Source of the DNA: an uncultured Acetobacteroides sp.
Lineage (GTDB): Bacteria > Bacteroidota > Bacteroidia > Bacteroidales > ZOR0009
DNA length: 64,000 bases
Direction of reading: 5' to 3'
Assembly: GCF_963678165.1 (NCBI RefSeq)
Contig: NZ_OY782755.1
Span: 620,001-684,000, forward strand
Positions 1 to 8,866 of the stretch are shown here, one piece after another. Within the stretch, counting starts at the first letter, position 1; each line of letters opens with the position of its first letter. The position numbers and the translations under genes are program-made. The notes beneath the pieces were generated by a model. That model was not told the origin of the DNA and made no database searches. It saw only the letters and a list, made by a program, of their open reading frames with translations.

Positions 1-320
1 GCATAGCCCATGTTGCAAAATGTTTTGATGGTGTGGAACCCTATCTCCGGAAGAATTTCTCCGTCGATATCCTGTAGCGTAATCCCACAGTCCCCCAGAA
101 ATTGGCCATCTGCTTTTCGAATTACTGCCCATAACCCAAATCCATCATTCTTGTACCGCTCGATATTTCGTTCTATCCATTTACGAACCTCTTCGGGTGA
201 GAATGCATGGGGATAATGCTTCATCGATTCCTGATCGGAAAGGACTTGCGCGAGGCTGGAGGCGTCCTCAAGCGTTAGCTGCCGAAGGAATAGCCTACTG
301 GTTTCGATTACTGGTTTCAT
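1..320 (-). CDS. GNAT-family N-acetyltransferase (partial, C-terminus outside window)
   Basis: The frame opens at an ATG (318-320) and runs off the left edge, giving 106 residues without a stop. The opening MKPVIETSRLFLRQLTLEDA is the usual N-terminus of RimJ/RimL-type acetyltransferases (ETxRLxLRxLxxxD). It continues with a helix, an ERYKNDGFGLWAV strand and a GDCGI strand, as in the first half of the GNAT fold. The acetyl-CoA pyrophosphate loop lies beyond the edge. GNAT enzymes of this type acetylate amines or protein N-termini; the substrate cannot be inferred. Family assignment is firm, function is not. Confidence 0.8.
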   Translation of the reverse strand, partial: MKPVIETSRLFLRQLTLEDASSLAQVLSDQESMKHYPHAFSPEEVRKWIERNIERYKNDGFGLWAVIRKADGQFLGDCGITLQDIDGEILPEIGFHTIKTFCNMGY

Positions 321-1424
321 GCTTCAAAGTTATCGTTTTTCGGGCTATTCCCTAACCGTACCAACCCACCCGCTGCTGACTCCAAGGTGGGAATAATCGT
401 CCCTGATTATGCTTTTGGGCTTCGTAAAAATGGCCTCGCTTATCGGCTATGCGCTGGAGCCTCTTAGTCGTCAAGTTTTAAACGAGTAAACCCACCCCTA
501 CCCCTCCAATGGAGGGGATAACGTGCTGCTATTAAGCGCTTGTCATTTTGAATTCAGCCTTCGCTTGTAGCAAATGGTAAAGAGCCTCTACCGAATAGGC
601 AAAGCTTGCTTAAATAGTTCAATGGCGGAGAAGCCGACCGCCGAACGGAAGCGAAAGGATGGAGATTAAGCGCATTCGCATGATTGAAACTCCTTTTCCC
701 CTCCTTGGGAGGGGGTAGGGGGTGGGTTAAATCGTTTAGCAATACCTACTACCTTTCTCACTGCCGTTAGAGCTTATGTTTGGAGGTTGTAAATCCTATT
801 TTTCATTTCTTTTCAGGGATGAAAAGAAACGAAACAAAGAAAAATCCTGCACGAAATAACTCGTTCGGTCGCTGCTTAAGGTTATTCCTGTTCTGAACGT
901 TACTGTTAGCAGGAGGTCTCTCTCTAATTATTGTTGTAGATGCTCCGCTCACTCAAACAGATTTCGTGCTAGTCTGGTATGGCTACGCCATGGTGTTTAC
1001 GGAATAACCTTACACCTCTTTTCTTCAATCCAAGCCGACTATTTGTTGTACTTTAATTTTACTCACCCCGTTTGACGAAGGCAGATGCCCTTAGTCGGCA
1101 AATCTTAGCCATACCAACCCACTCTTTACTCCCTTCAAGGATGGGATAACGAGCCCTGATTATGCTTTTAGGCTTCGTAAAAATGTCTTCACTTGTCGCA
1201 AATGGTTAAGAACCTCTACCGAACAGCAACATCTACCGCTGCGAATAGGCAGCCGCTTATATCCGTGCCACAACCCCCTCTTTGCGAATGGCGAGCATGC
1301 GCTTACCGTATCGGCAGGCTCTCTAATGCCATTCGGAGAGAGGGGGATAGGGGGTGAGTTGAATTAGAGAATCAGCTAGCCCTCGTTCGTCGAAGGCCAG
1401 TACCTCTACCGAATAGTACTTTTA
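321..1424. repeat. Gene-free stretch filled with dispersed palindromic repeats
   Basis: No convincing gene is seen in about 1.1 kb. It holds copies of a G/C-rich palindromic repeat with the core CCCCTCC-N4-GGAGGGG next to ACCCACCCC: good copies at 489-522 and 698-728, degenerate copies at about 360-434 and 1116-1188. A larger inverted pair of the same type (1272-1362) has arms CCCCCTCT and AGAGGGGG. The stretch 790-1040 shares a block with about 40170-40440, including the motif TCTGGTATGGC and its complement. The same family recurs at 8.3-8.65, 14.2-14.6, 25.0 and 58.3-58.8 kb. Confidence 0.7.
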
Positions 1425-2030
1425 CTATTCTACTATACCCTGTGCCTTTAGCTGGTCGATGGTTAGGCAGAAGAGCTTGAATAGCTCCGCTAGCTCGGCC
1501 TTTGTGCTGATGGTTCTGCTCACAAGGCTCGTTAGCAGGATGGTGTTATCGCTCTCGCTGTAGCTGCTGCTGTACGAGAATACGTTGTTCGATAGCAGAA
1601 TTGCCTTTATCTCGCTTTTCGACAGCAAATCGGTAACCACGCTGGTGTCCTTGCCCTGTATTAGGTATCGCTTGTCGAATTCCTTGTCGCCAATCTGGAT
1701 ATCCTGCTGCCCAAATAGCTTTAGGAGCTTCTCGATGGTGTCCTCGTAGCTGATGGAGAACTCGAACTTCCGATTTGCCCCCATCTTGCAGCTGATTCTC
1801 AGCGGGTGGGTATCCGACTCCGTAAACTCGACGTGGAACTGCCTGTAGGGGATTTGCAGAGTCAGCCTTTCGAGATCCTTCGAGATGGTTTGCTTGGTGC
1901 TTACCGTTCCCCCAAGCTCGGTTGCCAGCTCCTGCCAGAAGGTTCGCTTCGTGGCGATGTCAATAAATCCCTGTGTGCGGGTAATAAAAAGCTGCTTAAA
2001 CAGGCTTTCCTTGCTTTTGGTGTTTTCCAT
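1425..2030 (-). CDS. Hypothetical cytoplasmic protein, 201 aa
   Basis: The protein has no signal peptide or membrane segment and is rich in charged and hydroxylated residues. A central stretch reads FDKRYLIQGKD, a phrase also met in uncharacterised DUF3137-like domains, but the rest does not let me name a family. The ATG at 2030 gives a soluble N-terminus (MENTKSKESLF). It stands alone, with the flavoprotein gene 73 bp upstream on the same strand and repeats downstream. Real by length and codon pattern; function unknown. Confidence 0.6.
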   Translation of the reverse strand: MENTKSKESLFKQLFITRTQGFIDIATKRTFWQELATELGGTVSTKQTISKDLERLTLQIPYRQFHVEFTESDTHPLRISCKMGANRKFEFSISYEDTIEKLLKLFGQQDIQIGDKEFDKRYLIQGKDTSVVTDLLSKSEIKAILLSNNVFSYSSSYSESDNTILLTSLVSRTISTKAELAELFKLFCLTIDQLKAQGIVE

Positions 2031-2103
2031 GATTCTTTTTACTCTTTTAGTTTTAATCTATTCTATCATTGCAGGCACTAGCCTGCCAAAAATCAATTTC
2101 CAA

Positions 2104-2688
2104 TTATTTTTCGAGCAGCTTCCTTGCAAAATTTCTTGCACCGGTTATTGCATCTTCCGTTTGAAATGATGTCATACCGCCATCATCGTCCATATCCCGA
2201 ACAGAATACAAACCTACATAGTCTAATTTAGAATGCTCGCATAATCTTTTAATGCCAGTCTCAAAAGGACCTGCACCATATTCTGCATCATATCCGTGTG
2301 TTGCTACTATTGCCACTTTTTTACCTTCCCATAAAGAGCCCTTAGCGGTACGGTAAAACTTATTGAGCCCGTAATGTCGATCGAGTAAAGCCTTCATTGG
2401 TGCTGTGCAGTACCACGAATATATTGGCGTTGCTAAAACGATACAGTCACATTTAATTATTTCCTCCATAATTTCTGCTACGTCATCTTGCTGTATGCAG
2501 CCATATTCACCGCTCACATCCTGACAAGCGTAGCATCCTTTGCAGGGCATAATGTTCTTCTCTGCCAGCTGTATGTATGTCACATCAGCTTTACTATTTT
2601 CAAGCTCCTCTAAAAAGGGTTTTAGTAGCTCTGCTGTATTCCCTTTTAATCGGGGACTTCCCATCAAAACACAAAAAATCATCTTCAT
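2104..2688 (-). CDS. NADPH-dependent FMN reductase / iron-sulfur flavoprotein-like
   Basis: A 194-residue flavodoxin-fold protein. The FMN phosphate loop GSPRLKGNT is at residues 10-18. A CxxCxxC cluster (C49, C52, C55) matches the cysteine loop of iron-sulfur flavoproteins and their relatives, and ATPIYSWYCTAPMKALLDR is the second flavin-contacting loop. Such enzymes reduce quinones, azo or nitro compounds, or chromate with NAD(P)H; the substrate is unknown. An inverted repeat about 40 bp before the start (2729-2749) resembles the putative operator in front of the HxlR/qorB pair at 9.8 kb, so redox or electrophile control is plausible. Family call is strong. Confidence 0.88.
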   Translation of the reverse strand: MKMIFCVLMGSPRLKGNTAELLKPFLEELENSKADVTYIQLAEKNIMPCKGCYACQDVSGEYGCIQQDDVAEIMEEIIKCDCIVLATPIYSWYCTAPMKALLDRHYGLNKFYRTAKGSLWEGKKVAIVATHGYDAEYGAGPFETGIKRLCEHSKLDYVGLYSVRDMDDDGGMTSFQTEDAITGARNFARKLLEK

Positions 2689-2728
2689 TATCTCCTCTAT
2701 AGCTCAGCTAAATGTGTGCATTACTATA

Positions 2729-2749
2729 GTAAGCATACGCAATGCTTAC
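2729..2749. promoter_or_regulatory. Inverted repeat upstream of the flavoprotein gene
   Basis: Arms GTAAGCAT and ATGCTTAC separated by ACGCA, ending 41 bp before the flavoprotein start codon. The half-site GTAAGYAT also occurs in the larger inverted repeat at 9840-9863 and at 9924-9931. It is a likely repressor site, possibly for an HxlR-type protein; this is inferred from symmetry and position only. Confidence 0.45.
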
Positions 2750-2814
2750 AAAATGAAAGTAAGATTTATGGCTAATGCCATCAAAGTAGCATTATAGTAT
2801 AGGTACATTATTAT

Positions 2815-2925
2815 ATGCCGCTTTACCATTTAATGGCGGTTTAAAACCGCTACTTATGTTCGACGAAGCTACAAACGTCGCCGAGCCTTGCCCTTTGATT
2901 TAGACTACGCTTAACTAGGGGAAGG
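2815..2925. repeat. Dispersed repeat (GGCGGT/ACCGC type)
   Basis: Contains TTTAATGGCGGTTTAAAACCGC, a hairpin-forming segment, followed by GAAG...CGTCGCCGAGCCT and TTTAGACTACGCTTA. Related copies lie at about 26230-26545, 26985-27135 and 30395-30620. All are intergenic. Confidence 0.6.
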
Positions 2926-2927
2926 CT

Positions 2928-3419
2928 TTACTTGAGTTCAGCTATAACAAATAATAAATATATCAGTGATATCACTATGTACGAAATCAAATTTGCAATA
3001 AGTAAACCTTTTAATGTTTTTGACCGATACTCTTTTTTTATACCAAAGTAGAAAAAAGGAAATTCAATGATCAAAGATGCAAGAAAAGAAAAGGCCATAG
3101 TTATAAAATAAACTACTAAATAATAGTCTCCTGTCAAATGATAATGGTATTCTCTACTTTCTCCAAAAAAGAAATCTGGCAACCCCCAACGTCTGATATA
3201 ATATGGCGAAATAATAAGCATACCAAACACCATCGATATGTAATTACCTGCAATTATCCAAAGCATGCTATTTTTAATACGCATTGCTCTTAAAATCAAA
3301 CTTTCCCCTATTCCAATAAAAGCATTTAGCACGAGCAGGTGAAATATACCAAAAAATACAAGCACAGAACCAGCATCGGCAAACAATAACTCGGCATTTA
3401 TCACAAAGATAAAAACCAA
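2928..3419 (-). CDS. Integral membrane protein of unknown function, 163 aa
   Basis: Four hydrophobic segments are visible (about residues 13-35, 53-70, 101-127 and 142-160), with a polar loop between the second and third containing WGLPDFFFGESREYHYH. No family is recognised. The longest frame starts at a TTG (3417-3419). An ATG six bases upstream (MELG...) lies in a different frame after a run of eight A, so a one-base error or frameshift near the start is possible; with one base less the N-terminus would read MELVFIFVINAELLF. The small membrane protein at 3510-3686 precedes it on the same strand. Confidence 0.55.
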   Translation of the reverse strand: MVFIFVINAELLFADAGSVLVFFGIFHLLVLNAFIGIGESLILRAMRIKNSMLWIIAGNYISMVFGMLIISPYYIRRWGLPDFFFGESREYHYHLTGDYYLVVYFITMAFSFLASLIIEFPFFYFGIKKEYRSKTLKGLLIANLISYIVISLIYLLFVIAELK

Positions 3420-3509
3420 GCTCCATTTTTTTTAAATAATGTCTTTCATTATTATATTGTTTTTTTTGAAACACCACCGAACGGTGAGTAACGCTACTCG
3501 TAGTCGAGG

Positions 3510-3686
3510 TTAACTTCGCATAATAAGCAGAAATATTTTTAGCAGTAACCAAATACTACCAACAATAACTAGTAGTAGCCACAGCTTACCGTAACTTTTG
3601 GTATTCGGTAAATGCCCTTTCTTTAGCCAAATACCTAATACTATCATTGCTATAGGAAGTAGAAGATTAATAAGTTGATCGGTCAT
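3510..3686 (-). CDS. Small membrane protein, 58 aa
   Basis: ATG at 3684-3686, stop TAA at 3510-3512. The translation starts MTDQLINLLLPIAMIVLGIW and has two hydrophobic helices (about 5-20 and 34-56) joined by the basic loop LKKGHLPNTKSYGK. That is a believable two-helix membrane miniprotein. It is 91 bp upstream of the membrane protein at 2928-3419 on the same strand and could be co-transcribed. No family is recognised. Confidence 0.5.
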   Translation of the reverse strand: MTDQLINLLLPIAMIVLGIWLKKGHLPNTKSYGKLWLLLVIVGSIWLLLKIFLLIMRS

Positions 3687-3879
3687 ATTTCAAAAAATTA
3701 TCATGTTGTTGATTTAAGCCTTTATTTTCAAAATCAGCTGCGAAGATAACATTGTTACAGTTTGTTGTAGGCTTTATTGTGTTTTAAACCTTTGTTCGGC
3801 GTATGCTTCTGCCTTCGTTAATTCTGTTTTAATAGCTTCTAGCCTGTTAAAAATAAATTACCAGCTTAACCTTTTCCAT

Positions 3880-3953
3880 CTTGCTATATACTTGTAGGCT
3901 TATAGCCTATTTGGATAGCTTCGACTGAGGCAAGAGCCTCCGCCGAACGGGGG
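3880..3953. repeat. 74-bp repeat with hairpin just after a gene end (copy 1)
   Basis: Nearly identical to 4845-4918 (one mismatch seen). It contains the inverted repeat TTCGACTGAGGC-AAGA-GCCTCCGCCGAA. It starts 7 bp after the stop of the lipoprotein gene at 3961, so it would form the 3' end of that transcript. Shorter relatives with GCCTCAGCCGA follow the gene ends at 25559, 27402 and 28443. Confidence 0.7.
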
Positions 3954-3960
3954 AAAAGAA

Positions 3961-4656
3961 CTATTCCTTTTTGAAATTATTGATAAGCTCAATGAGCTCT
4001 TTATTTTTTATCAATTCTACATTGTAATTGTTGCATAATTTGGCAAACAATAGGAATGTTTTGGCATTGACTACTTTTCTCTTCTTTTCAACATTACCTT
4101 TTTCTGCTGTTGTTTCTACTGTAATGTATTCTGGAATAGAATCGTTAATTCCATAATCCCAATTTTTGTCTATAAAAAGTTGATCTTTGTCTATTTTTTC
4201 AAGATGATAGCTGAATAAGTCTTTTGCGATCGGATTTTTTAGTAGTTTTATTAGTTCTACTTGATTTGATGCAAGATTTTTTTTGTAAATAATTATACTG
4301 TCTAACACAATAGGAAAATCAGTATTAATCATAGCGCTTGTAATTTCATCGTTTGAATCATATTTTATTGGGAAAATCACAAAATCGCATTTTTCAAGAT
4401 TTAAAATTCCCCCACCTTCTCCAATTTTAATTGTACTTTTATTACCATTTATTGAAATGGTGTGCTTTCCTGACTTTATAACAAACTTAATGTAGTCAGT
4501 TTTTCTTTGATTTTGTTTTAGAGTTAAGGTGTCGTCAATTTTTACGATGTTTTTATTTAAAAATTCCGCACTAACATACACATTTGTGTCTATTCTATCC
4601 CCTGAACACCCTAATAGTAGCATTGGTAATAATGCTAAATAAACAATTGTCTTCAT
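3961..4656 (-). CDS. Lipoprotein, 231 aa, unknown function
   Basis: The N-terminus MKTIVYLALLPMLLLGC is a lipoprotein signal with lipobox LLGC (acylated Cys17), so the mature protein is membrane-anchored. The remaining 214 residues are hydrophilic, lysine- and isoleucine-rich and mixed beta/alpha; TLTLKQNQRKTDYIKFVIKSG suggests a beta-sandwich N-terminal part. No family is recognised. It is markedly AT-rich compared with the core genes of the window, suggesting an accessory gene. A 74-bp hairpin repeat follows directly. Confidence 0.7.
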   Translation of the reverse strand: MKTIVYLALLPMLLLGCSGDRIDTNVYVSAEFLNKNIVKIDDTLTLKQNQRKTDYIKFVIKSGKHTISINGNKSTIKIGEGGGILNLEKCDFVIFPIKYDSNDEITSAMINTDFPIVLDSIIIYKKNLASNQVELIKLLKNPIAKDLFSYHLEKIDKDQLFIDKNWDYGINDSIPEYITVETTAEKGNVEKKRKVVNAKTFLLFAKLCNNYNVELIKNKELIELINNFKKE

Positions 4657-4844
4657 TGCTTTGATTTTACTGTGATTTAATTATGTCTCTGTTTCATGGC
4701 AATGTTTACTTCTTTTTTACATTCGATTGTAAACTTATCGCTAAGGTCATTTGGCTAACTAAGAGTTAATCGTTGCCTTCGTTTATTCTATTTCAACGGG
4801 TTTTAGCCTATTATAAGTTAAGTTTCAACCTTAGTCTTTATCTT

Positions 4845-4918
4845 CTTGCTATATACTTGTAGGCTTATAGCCTATTTGGATAGCTTCGACTGAGGCAAGA
4901 GCCTCAGCCGAACGGGGG
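4845..4918. repeat. 74-bp repeat with hairpin just after a gene end (copy 2)
   Basis: Second copy of the repeat at 3880-3953, here beginning 3 bp after the stop of the membrane-protein gene at 4922. The inverted repeat is TTCGACTGAGGC-AAGA-GCCTCAGCCGAA, paired except for one A/C. Its place at two unrelated gene ends suggests a 3'-end or terminator role, or a mobile repeat that tolerates such sites. Confidence 0.7.
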
Positions 4919-4921
4919 GCG

Positions 4922-5347
4922 CTATGCTTTGCCAAGCTTTACCTGTTTTGAGGTCTTGCTTAGTATGATTATCGAAAATGCAAAGGATATAGCTACGAGC
5001 AGCACAAATAGGAACTCGTAACCAACGGTTATTCTGTAGAGCGAATTATTCATTATTTCTACCCCTTTTTCTCTTGCCGAATGCATATCGCCTAAGATAA
5101 AGGCCACCATGCCTAGCCATACCAATGGGCAGTACTTTATAATACCCCAGATGCCTAGTGCGTAGCTCCAGCTGGTACGCTTTTCGTTTAGCGAGATGTA
5201 GGCAGGTATAAGCGTTGATAAGCCTACGGCTATGCCTATCATACCCGAAAATAGGCATCGTATGGTTACTATTTCAAGTAGCCCCATACCTATTAGGAAC
5301 CATCTAAGCTTGGTGAGGCTACTCTTGTTGCTGTCGTTGTTGCTCAT
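4922..5347 (-). CDS. Integral membrane protein, 141 aa, unknown
   Basis: A polar N-terminus (MSNNDSNKSSLTKLR) is followed by four hydrophobic stretches (about 16-36, 37-50, 62-86 and 108-130) and a basic tail. The size and topology resemble small Bacteroidota inner-membrane proteins without a named family. Upstream (5348-5565) no other gene is seen. Confidence is moderate that it is expressed. Confidence 0.55.
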   Translation of the reverse strand: MSNNDSNKSSLTKLRWFLIGMGLLEIVTIRCLFSGMIGIAVGLSTLIPAYISLNEKRTSWSYALGIWGIIKYCPLVWLGMVAFILGDMHSAREKGVEIMNNSLYRITVGYEFLFVLLVAISFAFSIIILSKTSKQVKLGKA

Positions 5348-5565
5348 AGCATCGATTTATGTTTTAGCTGTATTGTTTTTATTTTCAGCTGTTCGCTCAG
5401 GTGTATGTAATGAACTGCTGGGAACTTCATTTGAATAGAATAATGGGCTGGAAGCCTTGCTAAATCAAGCGTAGCAAGGACGCGAGGCTTAGCAGAACCC
5501 TATGTTTCTAATCTACGCTTAGTAATGGTAAATATCTTTGATTGAATATAATTCATTCAATAAAT

Positions 5566-6870
5566 TTAGTTCTTACTGAATGGGACTATTGTCTTAAAAT
5601 CGAAGTTCGAGGTTATGTTCAAGATGTGTTCAAAGTTTGAAATAGCCTCAATCGGGTCGATATTTATTATTTTTAAATCTTTGAATACATTTCTCTCAAA
5701 TCTGATTGAATAAATATATTCATCTTCTAATCTTCCACTCTTTTTGCTTATTCTTTGAGTGTAACCTGATATTTGAATTGTATTAATCTTTGAGGTTATA
5801 TTATAGAAGAGTCCTGAAAAATAGTATGCGATACCGCAGACGCAAATTGCATATTCTTGTTTTCTTTCTTTTTGAGTTTTTTCTTTTATTGAGATCTTGC
5901 CTGTAGATAATGTTTTAACTTTTTGATTTGGTAAGTCTTCTATTTCAGGTAAGTCGAGATCTATGTATAATGTTGATTTAAATTCGTCAAATTCAAAGTC
6001 TACAGAGAAGTCAACAGTTAGAGTTATCTCACTTAGGATTGACTCTATTTTACTAGAAACATAATCTCCATTTCCATTTATATAGCCCTCAAGTTCATTT
6101 TTTTTATTTTGATACTCTTGATATAATAAATTATTTTGCTCTATCTCAGTTGAATTTTCTGCATCTTCAAATTCTCTTTGAATTATTTCCCATTTTTCGA
6201 GTTCTTCTTTATATCGTTGTTCTTTATTGTCAGATATATATTGGTTGCGTTTCTTTTTGTTTTGCCAAAATAAGATACTTGATATATTCTTTTTAGCTTC
6301 AGATTCTAAATCTTTAATTATGCCTTCAATAGATGGTTTTGTTATGTTGAATTTTTTACGGTGATATTTTTGAGGACTTAAGTACTTGAGCTTTTTTTCT
6401 GCATATTCTATAGGAGCAACAGTGGGAGTTGATTTATATATATCGATAAAACTATTTGTATTATCTTCAATCTCTTGCTTCTTTTTATTTATTAGATTCT
6501 CAACGTTCTCTTTATATTGTTCTTCTCTCTTTATCCTCTTGATAATGCCTTCATCAGTCACAATTAAACCATTAGAATCTTTTATTGTTAAAACTGGACT
6601 GCCTTTTTCATCTAGGTTCAGCGAAATATGGTAATAGGTACTACTCTGTGTCGAAGAAGTGTTTTGTGATGCTAATTGACTTTTTGAAGAAGTTCCACTA
6701 ATTTTTTGCCTATTATAAATACCAGTTCCCGGAATTCCTGTGTTAAGATATGTCCCTTTTTTTCCAATAGTAACAGAAGCACCTCTACCTCCAATTGATA
6801 AACTTGCACCTGAACCTGAAAGATTTATAGATAAACCTTTCATTATTTTGACTTTTTTTCTAAATCTCAT
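5566..6870 (-). CDS. DUF4236 domain protein, 434 aa
   Basis: Residues 1-60 (MRFRKKVKIMKGLSINLSGS, then GASLSIGGRGASVTIGKKGT and GIPGTGIYN) are a clear DUF4236 domain, a short glycine-rich module found at the N-terminus of many bacterial proteins of unknown role. After a serine-rich linker come a long lysine/glutamate-rich helical region (about 110-275, likely coiled coil) and a C-terminal mixed region with IYIDLDLPEIEDLPNQKV. No signal peptide. The gene is very AT-rich and looks horizontally acquired. A second ATG at codon 10 (MKGLSINLSG) could also serve as the start. Confidence 0.75.
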   Translation of the reverse strand: MRFRKKVKIMKGLSINLSGSGASLSIGGRGASVTIGKKGTYLNTGIPGTGIYNRQKISGTSSKSQLASQNTSSTQSSTYYHISLNLDEKGSPVLTIKDSNGLIVTDEGIIKRIKREEQYKENVENLINKKKQEIEDNTNSFIDIYKSTPTVAPIEYAEKKLKYLSPQKYHRKKFNITKPSIEGIIKDLESEAKKNISSILFWQNKKKRNQYISDNKEQRYKEELEKWEIIQREFEDAENSTEIEQNNLLYQEYQNKKNELEGYINGNGDYVSSKIESILSEITLTVDFSVDFEFDEFKSTLYIDLDLPEIEDLPNQKVKTLSTGKISIKEKTQKERKQEYAICVCGIAYYFSGLFYNITSKINTIQISGYTQRISKKSGRLEDEYIYSIRFERNVFKDLKIINIDPIEAISNFEHILNITSNFDFKTIVPFSKN

Positions 6871-7014
6871 TTTGGTTTTGTCTTGTAGTTATTTCATTTG
6901 TTAAGTTCCTAACTCTTATTAATCTTTTTTGGAATAGGGAAGGTGTCATTGCTATACAAATTTCATGTCTGCCTAACGAAGGGTATCATAGTTACATTTG
7001 CCCTTTCCCCTATA

Positions 7015-7110
7015 CTTAAACCGTAAACTTAAGCAACCCCGAGAAGGGCGTACACGAAGCGTCGTCTTACAACTATACTTACTCTAGGTTTACGATTTTA
7101 AAATAGATGG
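7015..7110. repeat. Dispersed repeat with GGGCGTACACGAAG core
   Basis: The block AAACCGTAAAC...CGAGAAGGGCGTACACGAAG...TACAACTATACTTAC...TAGGTTTACGATTT recurs at about 31985-32075 and, more diverged, at 35752-35850. Outer parts GTAAAC and GTTTAC are inverted, so each copy could fold on itself. It lies in the 410-bp gap between 6870 and 7281, which otherwise shows nothing but the terminator at 7198. Confidence 0.55.
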
Positions 7111-7197
7111 GCGTAAAGTAGCTAAAATACCCTATGGTTATTCGGTAAAGGTTAAAAAGTTTTTTGCTTTTGCTGCTTGGCGTAGCTACACAAATGC

Positions 7198-7233
7198 AAC
7201 CCCCAGCACCAAGGGCTCTCGGTACTGGGGGTT
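7198..7233 (-). terminator. Terminator-like hairpin after the 242-aa gene
   Basis: Arms AACCCCCAG and CTGGGGGTT with partly paired inner sequence, 47 bp past the stop of the gene at 7281-8009. There is no long T run on the minus strand, so it may be a weak terminator or an RNA-stabilising hairpin. Confidence 0.5.
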
Positions 7234-7280
7234 ATTTGATTGAAAAATGTATTTGAAAGTACTAATCCTCTTTTTTAGGG

Positions 7281-8009
7281 CTACTCCTCGTCTTGCGAGG
7301 TGGTGTCGATATCCTGCTTGGTAGGTCCGCTTTCCTTTTTTGGAGCAGGGGTGTCGTACAAGGTGTACTGCTGCTGCTTAGCGTAGCTGTTGCGGAAGGC
7401 AAGCTTACCAGCCTCGCCTACATTGCGGGCAAAGGCCCATACCGCATTGTACTTGGTAATACGAGCTTCGGTATCGGCAGGCCGACTAGCCTTAGCCAAC
7501 GCTTGAGCCGCAATGGCATCGGTTAGCCTCGTCTTCATGTTCACCAGCTTAGCCTTATACTCCTTGCCGAGGCGAGCCTCGAGCTTCGCCTCGTACTCGG
7601 GCTTACCGTAGTTGTGTATAACCAGGTTGAAGAGGCTCACCATCTTCTCGGGGTTGTTTCTTGCATTCTCAACACCCCTGCGACCAAACTCAATAGATAT
7701 GGTAGCTCTGCCGGGTAGCACCCTTTCGCAGTGGAAGAAGAAGAATTGCATCTCCTCGCGGCATTCCTGCATGATGTCCTGTAGCAGCTGCGTGGCAACG
7801 GTAATACTACTTCTGCTTTCGAGGCTCGAGAAGTCGTTAAGGCAAGAGGTAACCTCTAAGATGTTCTTATCCACCTCTTCGATGGTTAGGCTGGGTTCTA
7901 CTGCTTGGAGCTCCTTGATGTCTTGCTTGCCAATTTCGAGCAAGGCCTTGGTTCCAGTTAGCATGTCGGTGTCGGGCATCGAATAAGTCCTAAAAAGTTC
8001 TTTACTCAT
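7281..8009 (-). CDS. Hypothetical, mostly helical cytoplasmic protein, 242 aa
   Basis: No signal peptide or membrane segment. Long amphipathic helices run from about residue 18 to 215, followed by the motif QQQYTLYD and a disordered acidic tail (PAPKKESGPTKQDIDTTSQDEE). It stands alone, flanked by repeats. It shares its general architecture, a helical bundle with a short variable tail, with the protein at 37489-38421. Both lie within 0.9 kb of a 21-bp-period array, but I cannot show homology by eye. Function unknown. Confidence 0.65.
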   Translation of the reverse strand: MSKELFRTYSMPDTDMLTGTKALLEIGKQDIKELQAVEPSLTIEEVDKNILEVTSCLNDFSSLESRSSITVATQLLQDIMQECREEMQFFFFHCERVLPGRATISIEFGRRGVENARNNPEKMVSLFNLVIHNYGKPEYEAKLEARLGKEYKAKLVNMKTRLTDAIAAQALAKASRPADTEARITKYNAVWAFARNVGEAGKLAFRNSYAKQQQYTLYDTPAPKKESGPTKQDIDTTSQDEE

Positions 8010-8181
8010 AAATCATTTGTTTTTTGAGCGTTTAATACTACCCAAAGTATTGGGCTTTACTTAAGTTCTAGGGTCAACAAACCGTTTCGCTTCAAACTTG
8101 CAAGGAAGTTACAACGGGTTTCCACTAAAAATCAATAGCAGACGTTAGAAATTATTAGTACACATTATGCTAAAAAACACC

Positions 8182-8215
8182 AAAATGGCCTACAGTACAC
8201 TGTAGACCATTTTTT
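8182..8215. terminator. Orphan bidirectional terminator hairpin
   Basis: Arms AAAATGGCCTACAG and CTGTAGACCATTTT around TACA, with T runs on both strands. No gene ends here: the gene at 7281-8009 reads away. It could close an unseen short transcript from 8010-8180 (plus) or one coming from the array region (minus). Confidence 0.55.
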
Positions 8216-8330
8216 GATGATGAAAAATCTTAGCTTTTGGAGGGTTTTGGAGGGCGTGGGGGAGGGGAGGAGCATGTAGATGGAAGGCGAAGGTTAATTT
8301 TCAACGGGCAAACGCTTAATAAACGCACTT

Positions 8331-8648
8331 AATCCTCCCGCTTAGGCGGGAGGTAGGGGGGGTGGCATATAACCCACCCCCTGCCCCCTCCTTGGAGGGG
8401 ATAATGAGTTCCAATCGTAGGCTGGTGCTTAATAATGGACTTTCTTTTTCAAGATTAGATTTTATTGGGGGAGTGTGAAATGTGTTGGAGGTAAGCGAAT
8501 GTTGATTAAAAACGGGAAAAACGCTTAATAGCCGCACGTAATCCCCTCCTTAGGAGGGGTAGGGGTGGGTTAGCGTCACTAAGCAGAATGAAAATCAATA
8601 TTTATTCGAATAAACCCACCCCCTTCCCCCTCCCATGGAGGGGATAAC
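8331..8648. repeat. Cluster of G/C-rich palindromic repeats
   Basis: At least four copies of the CCCCTCC-N4-GGAGGGG / ACCCACCCC repeat in both orientations: about 8331-8360 (CCTCCCGCTTAGGCGGGAGG), 8370-8403, 8540-8572 and 8612-8648. Several end in GGATAA-N-GAG or GGATAACGTGCT, as at 511-530. No gene is visible in 8010-8866. Confidence 0.7.
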
Positions 8649-8866
8649 GTGCTACTATTGGGCTTTTATCCTTTTGAATATGCCTTAGCTTCACCTGAAC
8701 AGAGAGGTGGGCTTGAGGATAATATTGAACTTCCTCCTCCCTCTTATTTATGCGGGTGAATAGGCATCGTTAATCATGCAGAAGGTGGATAATAGCAGGC
8801 TCCTTAGGCGCTAATGCTGCTACTATCATTCATAATCGACTGCCATGTAATAATTTCCCCTATTCT

